Part shown: one piece after another, positions 49,330 through 60,599 of the stretch
Layout of the letters: every line of letters starts with the position of its first letter
Position numbering within the stretch: the first letter of the stretch is position 1
Assembly (NCBI GenBank): GCA_036925085.1
Contig: JAUPFP010000001.1
Coordinates: 12,167,854 to 12,231,853, forward strand
From: Brachycybe producta
Taxonomy: Eukaryota; Arthropoda; Diplopoda; Playtdesmida; Andrognathidae
Reading direction: 5' to 3'
DNA length: 64,000 nucleotides
Position numbers and translations under genes: made by a program
The notes under the pieces: generated by a model
Told to the model about the DNA's origin: nothing
Databases searched by the model: none
The model's input: the letters and a program-made list of their open reading frames with translations, nothing else

Positions 49330-52300
49330 ACAACAAGGTCGTGAAATTGTGGAAATGCTATAATCCACAACCTCTTCAAGGCAATCGTGTTCATTAAAGC
49401 AAAAACGCACACCATCACCCCTACCTACTTACTACCACCATTCAATCCTTACCACTACTTTGAAATCTCCAGCACAGCCACTAGAAGGAGCCATTGTTTT
49501 CAAACTTCTGTGTTGGCCTCCACCATATTTCAAAATTTACATGAAATTCCCCCAGAAGAAAATTCATACCATATGATTGAAATATTTGATGCCATTATCA
49601 CTGCTACAACACAAGGTTTTAACAGCAAAGATTATGTGCATTTTTATATGAATGCCCCTTGCTTGAAAAATCCTGTTAATCTTCCGTTTATAAAACGGGA
49701 TAAGCTAACTGCAATACGTATTCTCATGGAAATCACTAAAATTCCAAATTCTCATGATGAATTTGATCCGCTGTCTGGAGGTTTTGAGTTAGTAAATATT
49801 CATACCCAATTTCCCGAATCTGGAAGTGGCTGAAAAGAAAAAAAAACAGCTGCCATTTGAGGGCTATGAGATCTGTAAGTAAATGGCTACAAAACAAGCA
49901 CTGCACCATGACTATAAAAATACATTTACACTTTGCTGTGCGCGAGCTATTGCCATTGGCATGGCATATAGCAGTTATCAAGAAGTGGCATCTAAACTAA
50001 AAACTTCAAACAATCTGCATCATCGACAGATATAGAACATGTAAATCGTTTGGAATGCGAATATCAAAAACTAACTAAGAAAGACCATAAAGCACAGACA
50101 TAAGCAGCTATGAAACTGCATAACAATGCTAATGTACCACTAGAAGCCTGTGGCCTTAAAGAGGCGTGTTAATAAGTTATTTATTTGTAAATAGTTTTAA
50201 AAACATTCATGGTATGCTATTAATTTGTTCAGAACAAATGTTTTCAGGATGTAAAAGAACTGCTAGGATATTGCCTAGTTGTCTATTTGTCTGAGTTCAA
50301 CTTTGAAATAGAGTTCAATGGTCCTGCACATTGTGGCTAAACAATTTTGCTGCATAATCACCACTTTGATGTTATCACAAAGCCTGCAGCTTCATTTACT
50401 TCTTCTGGCTTATGTACTAGCTGCCTCTGTGGTATAGATCAGCATTATCATCAATGTTTTAAAAAGTGTCAAGCTTGTAAAAAAAGTGTTTGTACAGACT
50501 GGAAAACAGCTGGTAGCCACAATAAGCATCTATTTTGCAATATTTTCAATAGATATTTTTATGGTGCAGAGTGTATGGAGACACAAAAAAGAAGTATGTA
50601 CTCAAAATCCATTGTGCAGTAAATGCTTTCACATAAACCACAAAGATCATGTTTATTACAAATTTAAATGCCAATACTGTCAAAAAACTGTACCTTATGG
50701 ACATCTCTTATATGCAAAAACCAAATCAACATAAAAAAAGCATCAAAACCAACTACAAATGAAACTCCTGAATATTTTTTTATGACTTTGAGACCATGCA
50801 AGAGACAGGTGAACATGTAGCTAATCCGGTAGCAGTCCAGCATACCCAGCTTGGCGAGCATGTACAAGGTATGAACCATCAGGAAATGGATTTTCAATGG
50901 GAAAGATGGGAAATGTCCAAGAGACAAATTTTGCAAATTCATTTTCGATAATCACTGTGGTTTCCCAAAATCTAAATCTCTTGCTTTTATAGCCCACTAT
51001 GCCAAGGGGTTTGACAGCTATTTTATTTTGGAGTTTTTGTAAAAAAATAAAATTTTCCCAAAGTTGTTTTTTACAGGAAGTAAAATTATGTGCATTGAAA
51101 CACCCACAATTTAAATGTAAATTTATTGACTCTTTCAATTTTATTCCTATGGTACTATCAAAATTCCCTTTTATGTTTGGCTTTAATGAATTAAAAAAGG
51201 GTTATTTTCCACATCTTTTTAACACAAAACAAAACCAAAATTATGTGGGGGAAATACTGCCTATTGAGACATTTCAACCAGATGTTTTGGCAACCTCTGT
51301 GCACTCTGATTTTCTTGCATGGTATAGTGACGAAAAAGAAAAATGTCAACGAGCAGCATACAACTTATTCGAAGAGCTAGTGTGCTATTGTAAAAGTGAT
51401 GTGAACTTTTTGAGACAAGCTTGCATTGCCTTTTGAAAAGATGCAATGACTTACTTCGCATCGATCCCTTTACAACATGTGTGACCATTGTGTCATTTTG
51501 TCACTTGGCTTACCGCAAACATCACATGGCACCAGATCGAAAGAACAATACATTGCCTTACGGTGGCTACATTGGGTAAAACATGCTGAAAGCAAAAAAA
51601 ATTCAACACGCTTGAAATGGGGGGAAACATTTCGGAAGTCTTTCTGTAGATAGTTTCCACGCCGAAAGCAAAACCATCTATGCATTTAATGGCTGCTACT
51701 TTCATGGCTGTTTAAAGCGTTTTCAACCAGACAGTCGCAACACTGTAAATAATGCCACCATGTCTGAACTCCATGCTCAAACAAGAGCGTGTTTTGAAAA
51801 GCTTAAGATGAATGCAGGGGCTGAATATACAATCAGTGATGTGGGAATGCAAATTTAAGGCCCTACTTAAATGTGACTCCATAATAAAAACCTTTGTTGA
51901 AAACCCTTTTTTTCAAGAACCACTTGAACCTCATGATGCATTCTTTGGGGGAAGAACAAATCCCACTAGACTTTTCTATCAGACTAAAAAGGATGAAGTC
52001 ATAAAATATTATGACTTTGTCAGTATATACCCTACAATCAATAAGTGCAGAAATTATCCAAAATCCAACTTACATTCCTGGCAAATTTTACGGACTTTTG
52101 AAGTGCCAAGTCCTACCACTCTATACCACCCTGTCCTTCCTTATAAATCAAAATCCAAACTTCTATTTCCCCTTTGTCGCACTTGCACCGATGAACGGCA
52201 TCCAACCCATGCCTTCATACTACAGAAGAACAATGTATTACTGGTACATAGACAACACCAGAAATTCACATGGCAATCTCTAAGGGGTACAAGTTGATTG

Positions 52301-54133
52301 AGTACTATGAAGTCTTGGATTATAAAGAAACAGCTGAATTTGACCCATCACGAAATTTATAGGCATTTTTAAAACTTGCATGTTTTGTGTTTTATACGTA
52401 TGTTATTGTTCAGAAAATGGCAAATACCCAGAAGGCTTGTTTGCAGGGTATGTAAACACGCTACTCAAAATAAAGCAAGAGTCTTCTGGATGGCCTGGCT
52501 GGGTTAAATCGGAAACAGACCAACACCTGTTTCTTCAGAGGTATAAAGAAAGAGAAGGCATCACTTTGGACTATGAAAGTATCCATGTAAATCCAGGCAA
52601 ACGGGCACTCTCAAAGCTTATGTTAAAATTTAACAATATCAAATTATTTTATTATCATTCTAGCTTATGGGGAAAGTTTGGCCAAAGAAAGGACCTAGCT
52701 ACAACCAAGTACCTCAAAAATAAAGACGAGTTCATACAACTGCTAATGGCCGAAGACACTACTGTCAGTGATGTTCATCTTGTCAATGAAAGTATGTTGA
52801 TGGTGACATACACCATCGCCAAAAACTTTATTGCACCAACAGACCGTACAAATGCTGATATTGCAGCCTTTACAACACCTTTAGCTTGCTTAAAACTGTA
52901 CATTAGGGTGGAGTGAAAAAAATATTTTCGCAAAATAAAAATAGAATACCTTGGAAATGTTGTAGGTTGACTGTATAAGGAACCATGCAAAATATTTTTT
53001 TCTAATGTTGCACTTTGAGGTACCCCAGAGTTTTGAAATTTTGATTTTTTTTCAGGGTGAAGTGAAAAAAATATTTTTGCAAAATAAAAATAAATACCTT
53101 GGAAATGTTGTAGGTTGACTCTATAAGGAACCATGGAAAATATTTCTTTTCTAATGTTGCATTTTGAGGTGCCCCCAGAGTTTTGAAATTTTGATATTTT
53201 CAGGAAAAAATGTCTATTTTTAATAATAAATATCTATAATCTATATGTGAAATCTTAACAGAATAAATAGGAACATGTTTAAAAAGCCCTTTGTAGTTGC
53301 CCCACCTCCCACCTAATTTTCCCAGGTGGCTCTGCTCACTGTAAACATCATCTGGGGAAGGCTTTTATCGTGTAAGAACATGTCTTCCTTTGAAACAAAG
53401 TGTGACTACAACACATAACTTGTTTGCAACTATTGTTTTTTATATTTCTTTTGATTACTATTAATAAAACGAAATAAAGAACATCCTATAATAATTACAA
53501 AAATTTATTTCATTTTTCATGTTCTTTTTTATAATTTCTAGGGTTTCTGGGCACCTCAAAAGTCTAAATTAGGGCAACTATAGTTTTTCTTATGCCAAAT
53601 TGAGTTTGGAAACATGTTTTGTGACTATTCCATATGTTTTTTTGCATACTGAAAACAATATGATTTATAGAAAATTAATAGAAAATTGCAAAATTTTACA
53701 AATTTCGGACCATCGGGGGCACCTCGAAACAAATCTAGAAAATTCTCATTTTGCACATTTAAATGTTAAACAGAAAGACAGCTTTTAGCAACTATTCTAT
53801 TACAAAAATCGAAAAAAGTCGTTTTTCATACATTTTCACTCCACCCTACTGTACATGCTGCTAGATATATTACAAAAAGATGTGTTTTGCAGGAGAGGCA
53901 AGACAGTAGTGTAATTTTGAGATGCCCAAAGTCCAGTGATCCCCTGGTATCCTTTGTGGGGGAGAGTCTAGGTGATGTCACGAACGAGATCGCTGAAAAG
54001 TGTAGAGATCCAGCAATTCACATTTTGGAATTTGTGAGTGGAGGGCCTAAAATTATGGATATAGATTATCAAATGGAGACACAGTCTGGAAAGTGCGTGG
54101 GATCACACACAATTACAAAAATCAAATATCACT
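49330..54133 (+). pseudogene. Protein-primed DNA polymerase B of a Maverick/adintovirus element
   Basis: Fossil gene split over all three frames. In order: N-terminal region (49387-49833); CCARAIAIGMAYSSYQ (49930); a Cys-rich block (50370-50690); exonuclease segment with AHYAKGFDSYFILEFL (50990); FIDSFNFIPMVLSKFPFMFG and NELKKGYFPHLFNTKQNQNY (51120-51250); CKSDVNFLRQA; AFFGGRTNPTRLFYQ, polymerase motif A region DFVSIYPTINK (52010-52050); FAGYVNTLLKIKQESSGW (52440); KLMLKFNN...LWGKFGQRKDL (52620-52700); and, after an inserted MITE, the C-terminal LEFVSGGPK (54030). The motif C position reads QDSS instead of the usual DTDS. Many stops and frameshifts, so inactive. Virus-like DNA of animals; described only, not reconstructed. 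Confidence 0.85.
52904..53848. mobile_element. 945-bp MITE inserted in the polymerase gene
   Basis: Inverted ends TAGGGTGGAGTGAAAA at 52904 and its complement ending at 53848, flanked by the 8-bp duplication CTGTACAT (52896-52903 and 53849-53856). Its left part contains a direct duplication of about 150 bases (52905-53056 and 53057-53210). The 8-bp duplication suits hAT or P-type mobilisation. No coding capacity. Confidence 0.9.
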
Positions 54134-54359
54134 AAATTATGATGTGATCCGCAGTATGGTAACAGGCGAACCTGGTCATCGCCTTGTTCTAACGAATGAC
54201 CACAATATTGTCCGGGACAAACACCTAGAAACTTTCCAACAAGCCCACAACTAAAACATGTAGAGTTGTTTGACAAAGGACATGTAGATAAAAAAAATTA
54301 TTGTGTGGCCTTTTGGCTACAAAGAATAAATACAAATTGAAGTGTAATAATATCAGAGA
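54134..54359. other. Unassigned spacer
   Basis: Short stretch after the polymerase fossil; nothing recognised. Confidence 0.3.
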
Positions 54360-54605
54360 AGGGGGATTATGAAAAGTTTGGGCAAGTGTTGGAACGGAAA
54401 TTGAATTCACAAATAGGGGTCATGGTGTTAAAATAAGTTTGAATAAGTTTGTAGTGATGGAAATTAATTTTAATGCTGCTAATCAATTTTGAATAAATGT
54501 AGGTCACAAACACGTTTCAACAGGAAATTGAATTGACACATATAGAGGGAAGAAGGTGGAGTTCAAGAACAAATTTGGACAGTATTGAACAGCGCCCTCT
54601 ACCTT
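54360..54605 (-). repeat. Satellite-like repeat, inverted copy
   Basis: Complement of the units at 44490-45120 and 47820-48180 (GGAAATTGAATTCACA, GGTGTTAAAATAAGTTTG, AATGTAGGTCACAAAC). It ends at AACAGCGCCCTCTAC, matching AGAGGGTGCTGTT at 44505. Confidence 0.75.
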
Positions 54606-54699
54606 TAGAAATATAAGGCCATGTTTAGTTAATGAAGTTTTAAACAAGCAACATAGTGCTCCATAAGTGATGTAGTTTGTGCAAAAAGTTTACCAGTGT

Positions 54700-55242
54700 T
54701 TAGATTGTCATAAGCCGGGAACATGCTTCGAAATGCCCTAAACTTAACAGCAACTTTGGAGAGTAGCAGTAGTCAGCAACAAAGGATTCAGGTAAAAAAG
54801 TTATTTTTTATACAAACAAACACACACATACATATACTAATGCACTCAATTTGCCACCATCTTCTTTTCTTTCATAATTAGGAAAAAAATAATTTCATAA
54901 ATAATAAATTCCAAAAAAAATCACACAAAATAGCTTGAAAGCTACATTTTGTGGCTTGCGGGCTGCAAGCATAATTTAATCAATTGGCCACCATTTCACT
55001 TTCATACACAAAACAAATTTAAATTCATAACTTCTCTGGGGAAAAATTCATTTAATTAATAAGAAATTCCAAAAAAGCTCGTGGGCCCCAATTTGTGGCT
55101 CGCAGCAACCACCCACTGCAAAAACTAATAATATTCTACCTAATGTCATCCCTTTTTACCATCCCCACTATCTTGTTTTTGCATTCTCACCCCTTTAACA
55201 CCTGCCTGGGGTGGCTCGCAGGCCGCACGTTGCCCACCCCTA
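54700..55242 (-). mobile_element. hAT-like non-autonomous element or fragment
   Basis: Read from 55242 on the minus strand, AGGGGTGGGCAACGTGCGGCC followed by TGCGAGCC is a widespread hAT end. Related GTGGCTTGCGGGCTGC and GGGCCCCAATTTGTGGC blocks lie at 54950 and 55085. The far end is not clear. Confidence 0.45.
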
Positions 55243-55259
55243 TGCCACTTTTAGTCCAG

Positions 55260-56010
55260 GCGGGTGCTATATACTACTGGTGGTTACCAACCATTTCAGA
55301 ATAATTACAGAGAACAATTTTTTACTTAAAGGCAAAGTGTCCATGGGGCCATTATTGCCTTAGGAAAAAAAGGTAGGCCATAAAGGCCGTCCACCAGAGG
55401 GCCAAGAAAATGCCATAAAATCATTCTAAAGAATGATTAAGCATAGAGTGGAATGTTACATGCTCTCCTGTAACATCCCTGTTCAATGCTTCCACCAATT
55501 GCCATGTGACATCAAACCACAAGTTATTTTCACTACTCAAACTGATTTTTTTTATTTAATTATGCGATTTGTGTTTCATGATCATTATTTCAGCTTTTCA
55601 TCTAGTCATCATCTCAAAAACAATGACTAGGTGTAAACTTAGATTCCACAAGGAAAAGCAGTCAATTCGATCAAGGGCAATTTGTCCGGTGCAAGCCTAA
55701 CGAGATACATACAGCAAAAGATGATCAAAATTGTGGAAGTCCTTTTAAAGGCTAGTGAGGACGTTAGAAAGGTATTATATTGGCCTAGTCCCCCAGGATT
55801 AGATAGAATAGGCGACCAAGCCAATCACTGTTATGAAAATGCAAACTTGTCGTCTTGTGTTACAAAGTAAGCTGATTGTATAAAGATTGCTTCACACCAC
55901 TCTATGTTTATTTAGAAAGTGTTCCGTAAATATTTTAAATGGAAAACTGCAACAAATAGAAAATCAAAACATTTTAATTTGAAAATACAACAGTTAGAAT
56001 TATTATATAT
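55260..56010. other. Unassigned AT-rich stretch
   Basis: A 62-codon ORF at 55682-55870 (MIKIVEVLLKASEDVRKVLYW within it) shows no family I recognise. Nothing else seen. Confidence 0.3.
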
Positions 56011-56016
56011 ATAATA

Positions 56017-56572
56017 TCCCAGGTCTGTCCGTGTGTGTGTGTGGATGGGTGTCTTTCCTCTAACGCTGGACAAACACCTTTGTCAGAATTTATATAAATT
56101 TGAATAAATGAACTGCTTTTTTCTCTCAAGGTCAACTATATGTTGCACCCTTCCCATCCAAGAACCCCATGATATTAAATTGGAAAGGTGAAAAGGTTTA
56201 TAAAGTGTAGAGGGGGAGAGAAACGTGGAGGGAGGAAAAAAAGGTGTAGGGGTGACTGAAATTGAAATGTTAGGAGTAAAAAAGGAACAAACGATGTGCA
56301 TGTGCCACCGGAGAAAATGAAACGCTCATTTTCTCTTTCAAATATAAAACGGGGAGGGAATAATAGTAGCAAAATTAAACTACAGTTTATCACGGGCAAT
56401 TGTGCCCAGCATTAGAATTTTTTTGCTCCGCCCTTTTATGAACGTCATCAATTTCTAATTGGTTTGTTACTTGGTCTGATGTCATAAAAGGGTGGAGGAA
56501 AAGAGATTCTAATGCTGGGCACAATTGCCTGTGAATTTTGCTCCCGTCATTTACGACGGGTTACCCCACTAG
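56017..56572 (+). mobile_element. Non-autonomous Helitron-like element
   Basis: Starts TCCCAGGTCTGTCCG after A, ends CTAG before T, and carries a 6-bp hairpin (56543-56560) 8 bases before CTAG. These are the Helitron end rules (A|TC...CTRR|T). No Rep/helicase gene, so non-autonomous. An inverted relative is at 20053-20510. Confidence 0.7.
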
Positions 56573-56868
56573 TGTGTATACAATTAAGTAATATAAAATG
56601 CACTTGAAATGTGAGGAGGGGAGGGGTCCTGTTTCCTAAACGTTTTTTGGAAAGGGAACACTTATCAGTAGACAAAATAAAACACAAAAGGAGGGTGAGG
56701 TCTGGATGTTTAAAATGTATTGGGCTACAGGAGGTGTAGGTCTAAGTCTCAGATAGGCCTATCTACAGTTGCTTATGGTTTATGTGATACAGCAAGGCAA
56801 GGGCTTTAGTTATGCCTTAGTTGTTAGGCCTACATTTCCTGTTGATTAGAAAAGGTAGGGGGAGTACA
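56573..56868. other. Unassigned spacer
   Basis: About 300 bases between the Helitron-like element and the solo LTR; nothing recognised. Confidence 0.3.
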
Positions 56869-56872
56869 CTAT

Positions 56873-57759
56873 TGTGACACCACCCACACATGTGAGTGAC
56901 GCCGCTCACTGCCAAAACTCCCTTCGCCGGATGGCACCCTGTGGTGTCCAAAAACTGACCAGTTCAAAAGAAATCAAATTCGTTGAGAATTCAATTGGAA
57001 TTCTCACGAATTTTGACAGTTTAAATGATTTTTTAGAAAACAGACTTTCTACAAATAGAAACTTCTAAATAAAGTTTTTGAAGTTTCTCACGATTGAAAA
57101 TGGCCATTAATTCCAGAATAGTTTCTCTGGAATTATGCAAATTCTTCCTAGAATTTGATGCCAAATAAGAAGATATTTGGGAATCAGGACTCTCCATTGG
57201 TCATTCGGACCAATGGGTGGGCCCTAGCCAAGGGTGGCCCTTCCCAAGGGCCAAAAGGATAAAAGTATTTGCACAAAACAAGCTCGAGGCTGATTTTATG
57301 CCGAGTTCTCAGAGAGCTGATGCTCTAAAGTTGATTATTCGGTGCCACGTTTTGGCAATCTGTTGTGTTATATCGCTCATAATGTATCACATTTGCTTAT
57401 AAAATAAACCAGTTTGAACTCTAAAAGAGAAGTCTTTTTGCCAGTTCGCGAGGACACCTCTCGCGGGGTGTCCGGTCATCATTGTTTCTTTAAATCGTGG
57501 GAAACTGGCATCCCGTCTACACAGAAACCCCAAAACAACAGAGATCAACTATGCCAGGGAGTCCGACTCCAGTAAGAAGCGGAGGTGCGACCAAGGGCCA
57601 CACATCCAGGTCATTAAGTCGACCTGGATCACCTGGCAGGTCAACGAGCCCAAGCTTGGGAGGCGCAGAGCAGCGTACGACCCTAGCTCAACCAGCTGGC
57701 ATAGGACCAACCACCCGAAACAAAATACAGAATACAGGCCGTGGGCCAGGCACGTTACA
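56873..57759 (+). repeat. Solo LTR, 887 bp, with 4-bp target duplication
   Basis: Starts TGTGAC (56873), ends GTTACA (57759), flanked by CTAT on both sides (56869-56872 and 57760-57763). A TATA-like GGATAAAAG is near 57256 and AATAAA at 57403-57408. At least seven hairpins: 56895-56910, 56984-57006 (9 bp), 57108-57135 (10 bp), 57194-57216 (9 bp with facing CCAAT boxes), 57235-57253 (8 bp), 57447-57465 and 57604-57629 (9 bp). The parent element is not in the window. Confidence 0.9.
57551..57759 (+). CDS. Gag N-terminal fragment encoded in the solo LTR
   Basis: After AATAAA a frame opens (first ATG 57497, better fitting start 57551, MPGSPTPVRSGG) and runs past the LTR end. The 69 residues are Pro/Ser/Gly/Arg-rich (SRSLSRPGSPGRSTSPS), like a disordered Gag N-terminus. 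In the intact element this frame would have crossed the LTR/primer-site border, as gag does in element 1. Coding is inferred from this parallel. Confidence 0.45.
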
Positions 57760-57783
57760 CTATTTTAAGCCTATAGATGGGTA

Positions 57784-58270
57784 AAATCTAAATGAAGCCA
57801 TGCAAAAAGACAGAGGATATTTCAATATCTCATATGAACTAAATAATAACAAAACAAATGAAGCTCATTACTTGAATATCATCCTAGTAAATAAATAATA
57901 ATAATAATAATAACAATAATAATAATGAGAAAAAATGATAGTACTTAAGAGTAACAGTAATAACTGCAATAATGGCGTTATATATTTAGTCTATTGGCAA
58001 CAAAGGAAAGAAAGAAAACATACATAAGCCTACATATTTTCATTATGTAGAATGAGAAAATCCTTATTGCTATCGTGAGAGTGAACTATCACAACTTTCA
58101 TGACAGCTACTCTGCCAATAGAACTACCGTCGTGAAAATGAGGCTTTAGTAAAAGGTGATTTATGCATACTTTGTTGCAAATTAGTTTCATATTTGCTTT
58201 TTTCAACAGTTACAACTAGTTCATTTGCTCTACCTTTCCTGTTAATTACTGTTTAGCTTATAATAAGAAG
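57784..58270. other. AT-rich stretch with AAT microsatellite
   Basis: AAT/AAC repeats at about 57893-57927. No gene recognised. Confidence 0.4.
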
Positions 58271-58277
58271 TTTGAAA

Positions 58278-58880
58278 ATGTTTTGTCATAACTGTGGGTC
58301 CTTGATTTCATCAGAAAGTAAGTTTTGCTCACAGTGAGGAAGTTAACAGGAAACAAGCTTCAAACTGCAAGAAGTGGACTTCCAGTCACTCCAACTTTTG
58401 AAGAATTTATGGAAACAAAAACAACAAAAGATAAATAGCACAGAACAGCATTTACACCTATTAGAAAATCAGCTCAACACACACTTAAAACTGTACAGGT
58501 ATACTGTCAAATTGTATTAGTTTGACTTGCATGCCAAAATAAAGAAACTGTGCCTGAACTTAAGTGTTTTAAAGTGCAATTTCTACTTTTAATACCAACA
58601 TTAACCTATATCATCACATTGATGAAATAATTTTTGTAAACAATGAAAGTTTACAAAAATTATTTCATCAATGTGATGATATAGGTTAATGTTGGTATTG
58701 CAACCGAAAGAAAAAAAAATGAATCCGAAATGAGGAAGCTTTTTGACAGTTGCCATATCACCACATGGAACAGCAGAGGAATTGAAACAAGCAGCCATAA
58801 TGAAACACTGTTGTCATGACCAGACATTGTCACCTGAGAATGAGTATACATTAGAGAGTTTGCGCCACACAAAAAATAGG
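58278..58880 (+). pseudogene. Gene fragment with zinc-ribbon start
   Basis: Starts MFCHNCGSLISSESKFCSQ, a CxxC...C zinc-ribbon whose last Cys codon is followed by TGA. After a shift the reading continues GLPVTPTFEEFMETKTTKDK, FTPIRKSAQHTL, then, beyond the palindrome, LTVAISPHGTAEELKQAA and KHCCHDQTLSPENEYTLE. The blocks remind me of multi-copy proteins seen in invertebrate genomes, but I cannot name the family. Several stops; not functional as read. The 51-bp palindrome lies in the middle. Confidence 0.4.
58591..58699. repeat. 51-bp perfect palindrome with 7-base loop
   Basis: Arms 58591-58641 and 58649-58699 are perfect complements; the loop is AATGAAA. It has no terminal motif or target duplication of a transposon, so it looks like a recent inverted duplication or a fold-back artefact. 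Confidence 0.92.
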
Positions 58881-59001
58881 CACGACAACTGGATTTTACG
58901 ATAACTTTGAGAAAAAATTATCTCCAGTTGTCGTTCCTATTCGAATCTGTACGATTATAACAGAAGTTATAGTCGTACACAATTACAATAAAAAAGATAA
59001 C

Positions 59002-59012
59002 CGCGCATGCGC
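59002..59012. promoter_or_regulatory. NRF1-like palindrome
   Basis: CGCGCATGCGC, a consensus NRF1 site in animals, about 130 bases before an ATG (59141, MDGNNESSDAGDEYTLFD). It may be a promoter for the Harbinger accessory gene or for a host gene. Confidence 0.35.
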
Positions 59013-59140
59013 ATTGTATATGGGGAGGCCCACTTCCTGTTAAAATTTTTTTTTGCCTCCATCTTGGCTTCACCAGTAAAAACACGAAAAAAACGAAACC
59101 AACTCCAAAAACTTATTTTAAACTTCCAATTTTTAAACAA

Positions 59141-59215
59141 ATGGATGGTAATAACGAATCATCAGATGCAGGGGATGAATACACCCTTTTTGATACACTT
59201 CGAGTTTAAGATGCT
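59141..59215 (+). CDS. Possible first exon, acidic peptide
   Basis: MDGNNESSDAGDEYTLFDTLRV, then a stop. It lies outside the Harbinger inverted repeat, so whether it belongs to the accessory gene is open. Confidence 0.25.
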
Positions 59216-59586
59216 ATTAAATTAGCACACCAAAAAGCTGTAAATGCTAAGGTAAAGGCTTAGAAAGCTCAAAGGAACTTAATTTTCTCTGATAATTAGT
59301 ATTATTATTTACATTACTTATTATTATATACATATTAGTTACACATTACAGTAAATGGGACCATATATATGTATATATATATAAAAATGCATCTAAAATG
59401 AAATTTAACATGTGGGTCTATGGCTTTTTTAAGTTTTACACAATATTTTAACATAGTTGGGGCTGGCGCCCTACCTAACAATTCAAAAGCCCATTCATAA
59501 CCAAACATTTGATAATTTTATAAACATTATTTATATAATGCAGTTAGCCTATAATTAGTTCTTGAAATACTTGTACTGAAGGCAGG

Positions 59587-60489
59587 AAAAAGAGACCAAG
59601 GTGGCTCAAAACAGAGTGTCATCCCAAAAAGGTTTTTGTTGCTGCGGACATAACATTACTCCAAACGATTCTGCAAGTTAACCCATGGGGAAATAGAAAA
59701 TAAGCATGGGCAACAGTCATCAAAGAATTGCAGACGTTGCATAACTTTCACACCAGTCATCGGCAAGTCACCGAGAGATGCTCATTTCTTCTTAAGAAAT
59801 TCAAAGAGGAGCATCTTGCTGACATTAATAAGTATCACTACAGTTTTGTGATTTAGCATAAATTTGTTTAGATTTTAATGATATGGGTCAATTATAGAAC
59901 TGGAACCGAAATTGAATGGGATGAAAGAGCTACACTTTTAGTATAGTAAAAATGCTCTCACACTGAACCATTGTGTACAATTATATGGAATTCAGCCTGC
60001 AGATTGCAACTTCTATAAATATTAATTTGTTTCAAACATAAGCATGGTTTATAAAGATCTTTCTTGACAAACATTTAACCAATACTTAGTTCTAATTGAG
60101 GTTACTACAATCTATCCAACAAATTAGATGACCCTATCGCATCACCAATAATTCGAAACCCAAGGAAACGACCTGCATACAACTGCATCAACATTGAAGT
60201 CGCAAAAAAGATAAATTCTGAAATGGAAATGAAGATGAAAGAGCAGGAGATGCGATTGCAACAACAACAGGCTGAAATTGATATGCGTCGTTTGCAGTTG
60301 CAAGCCGATTTACAATGGCGAGAAAAACAGCAGTTATTGGAAGAAGAGAGATTGCAGATAGAACAGAAAAAACAAAGCTGATGAACGTCGTGAAAAAGAA
60401 AGAGCTGAGGATTATAAGCCGCAACGTCAATTAGAAAAAATGCTTACTATGGTCAGTTCTTTAATTACAACAAAAACAAATAAAGATTA
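59587..60489 (+). pseudogene. Harbinger Myb/SANT-like accessory protein
   Basis: Segments in different frames: ADITLLQTILQVNPWG, then ATVIKELQTLHNFHTSHRQV and LLKKFKEEHLADINK (59640-59830), a SANT/trihelix-like fold; then a long coiled coil rich in Gln/Glu/Lys (EMEMKMKEQEMRLQQQQAEI, 60215-60380) and KMLTMVSSLITTKTNKD to the stop near 60490. In Harbingers such a protein binds DNA and brings the transposase to the nucleus. Stops at about 59702 and 60379 and missing parts suggest decay or introns. Confidence 0.6.
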
Positions 60490-60599
60490 AACTGAGACTT
60501 ATAAATAAAAGTTCATAAAACAACTTCAGTTATTTATTTATTTCAAATTTATATCAAAACACATTTAAGTTTTAAAAGGTATTCATGATGGTGTATAAT

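Noticed and set aside
57497..57550. ATG at 57497 as the certain Gag start of the solo LTR
   Set aside because: The first 18 codons differ in character from the Pro/Ser-rich part and the ATG at 57551 fits as well; the choice is open, so the later start is used.
59003..59012. Bacterial-type promoter or terminator signals near palindromes
   Set aside because: Introns, THAP, Harbinger, Bcl-2-like and gypsy genes all show that this is animal DNA; palindromes are interpreted in that setting.
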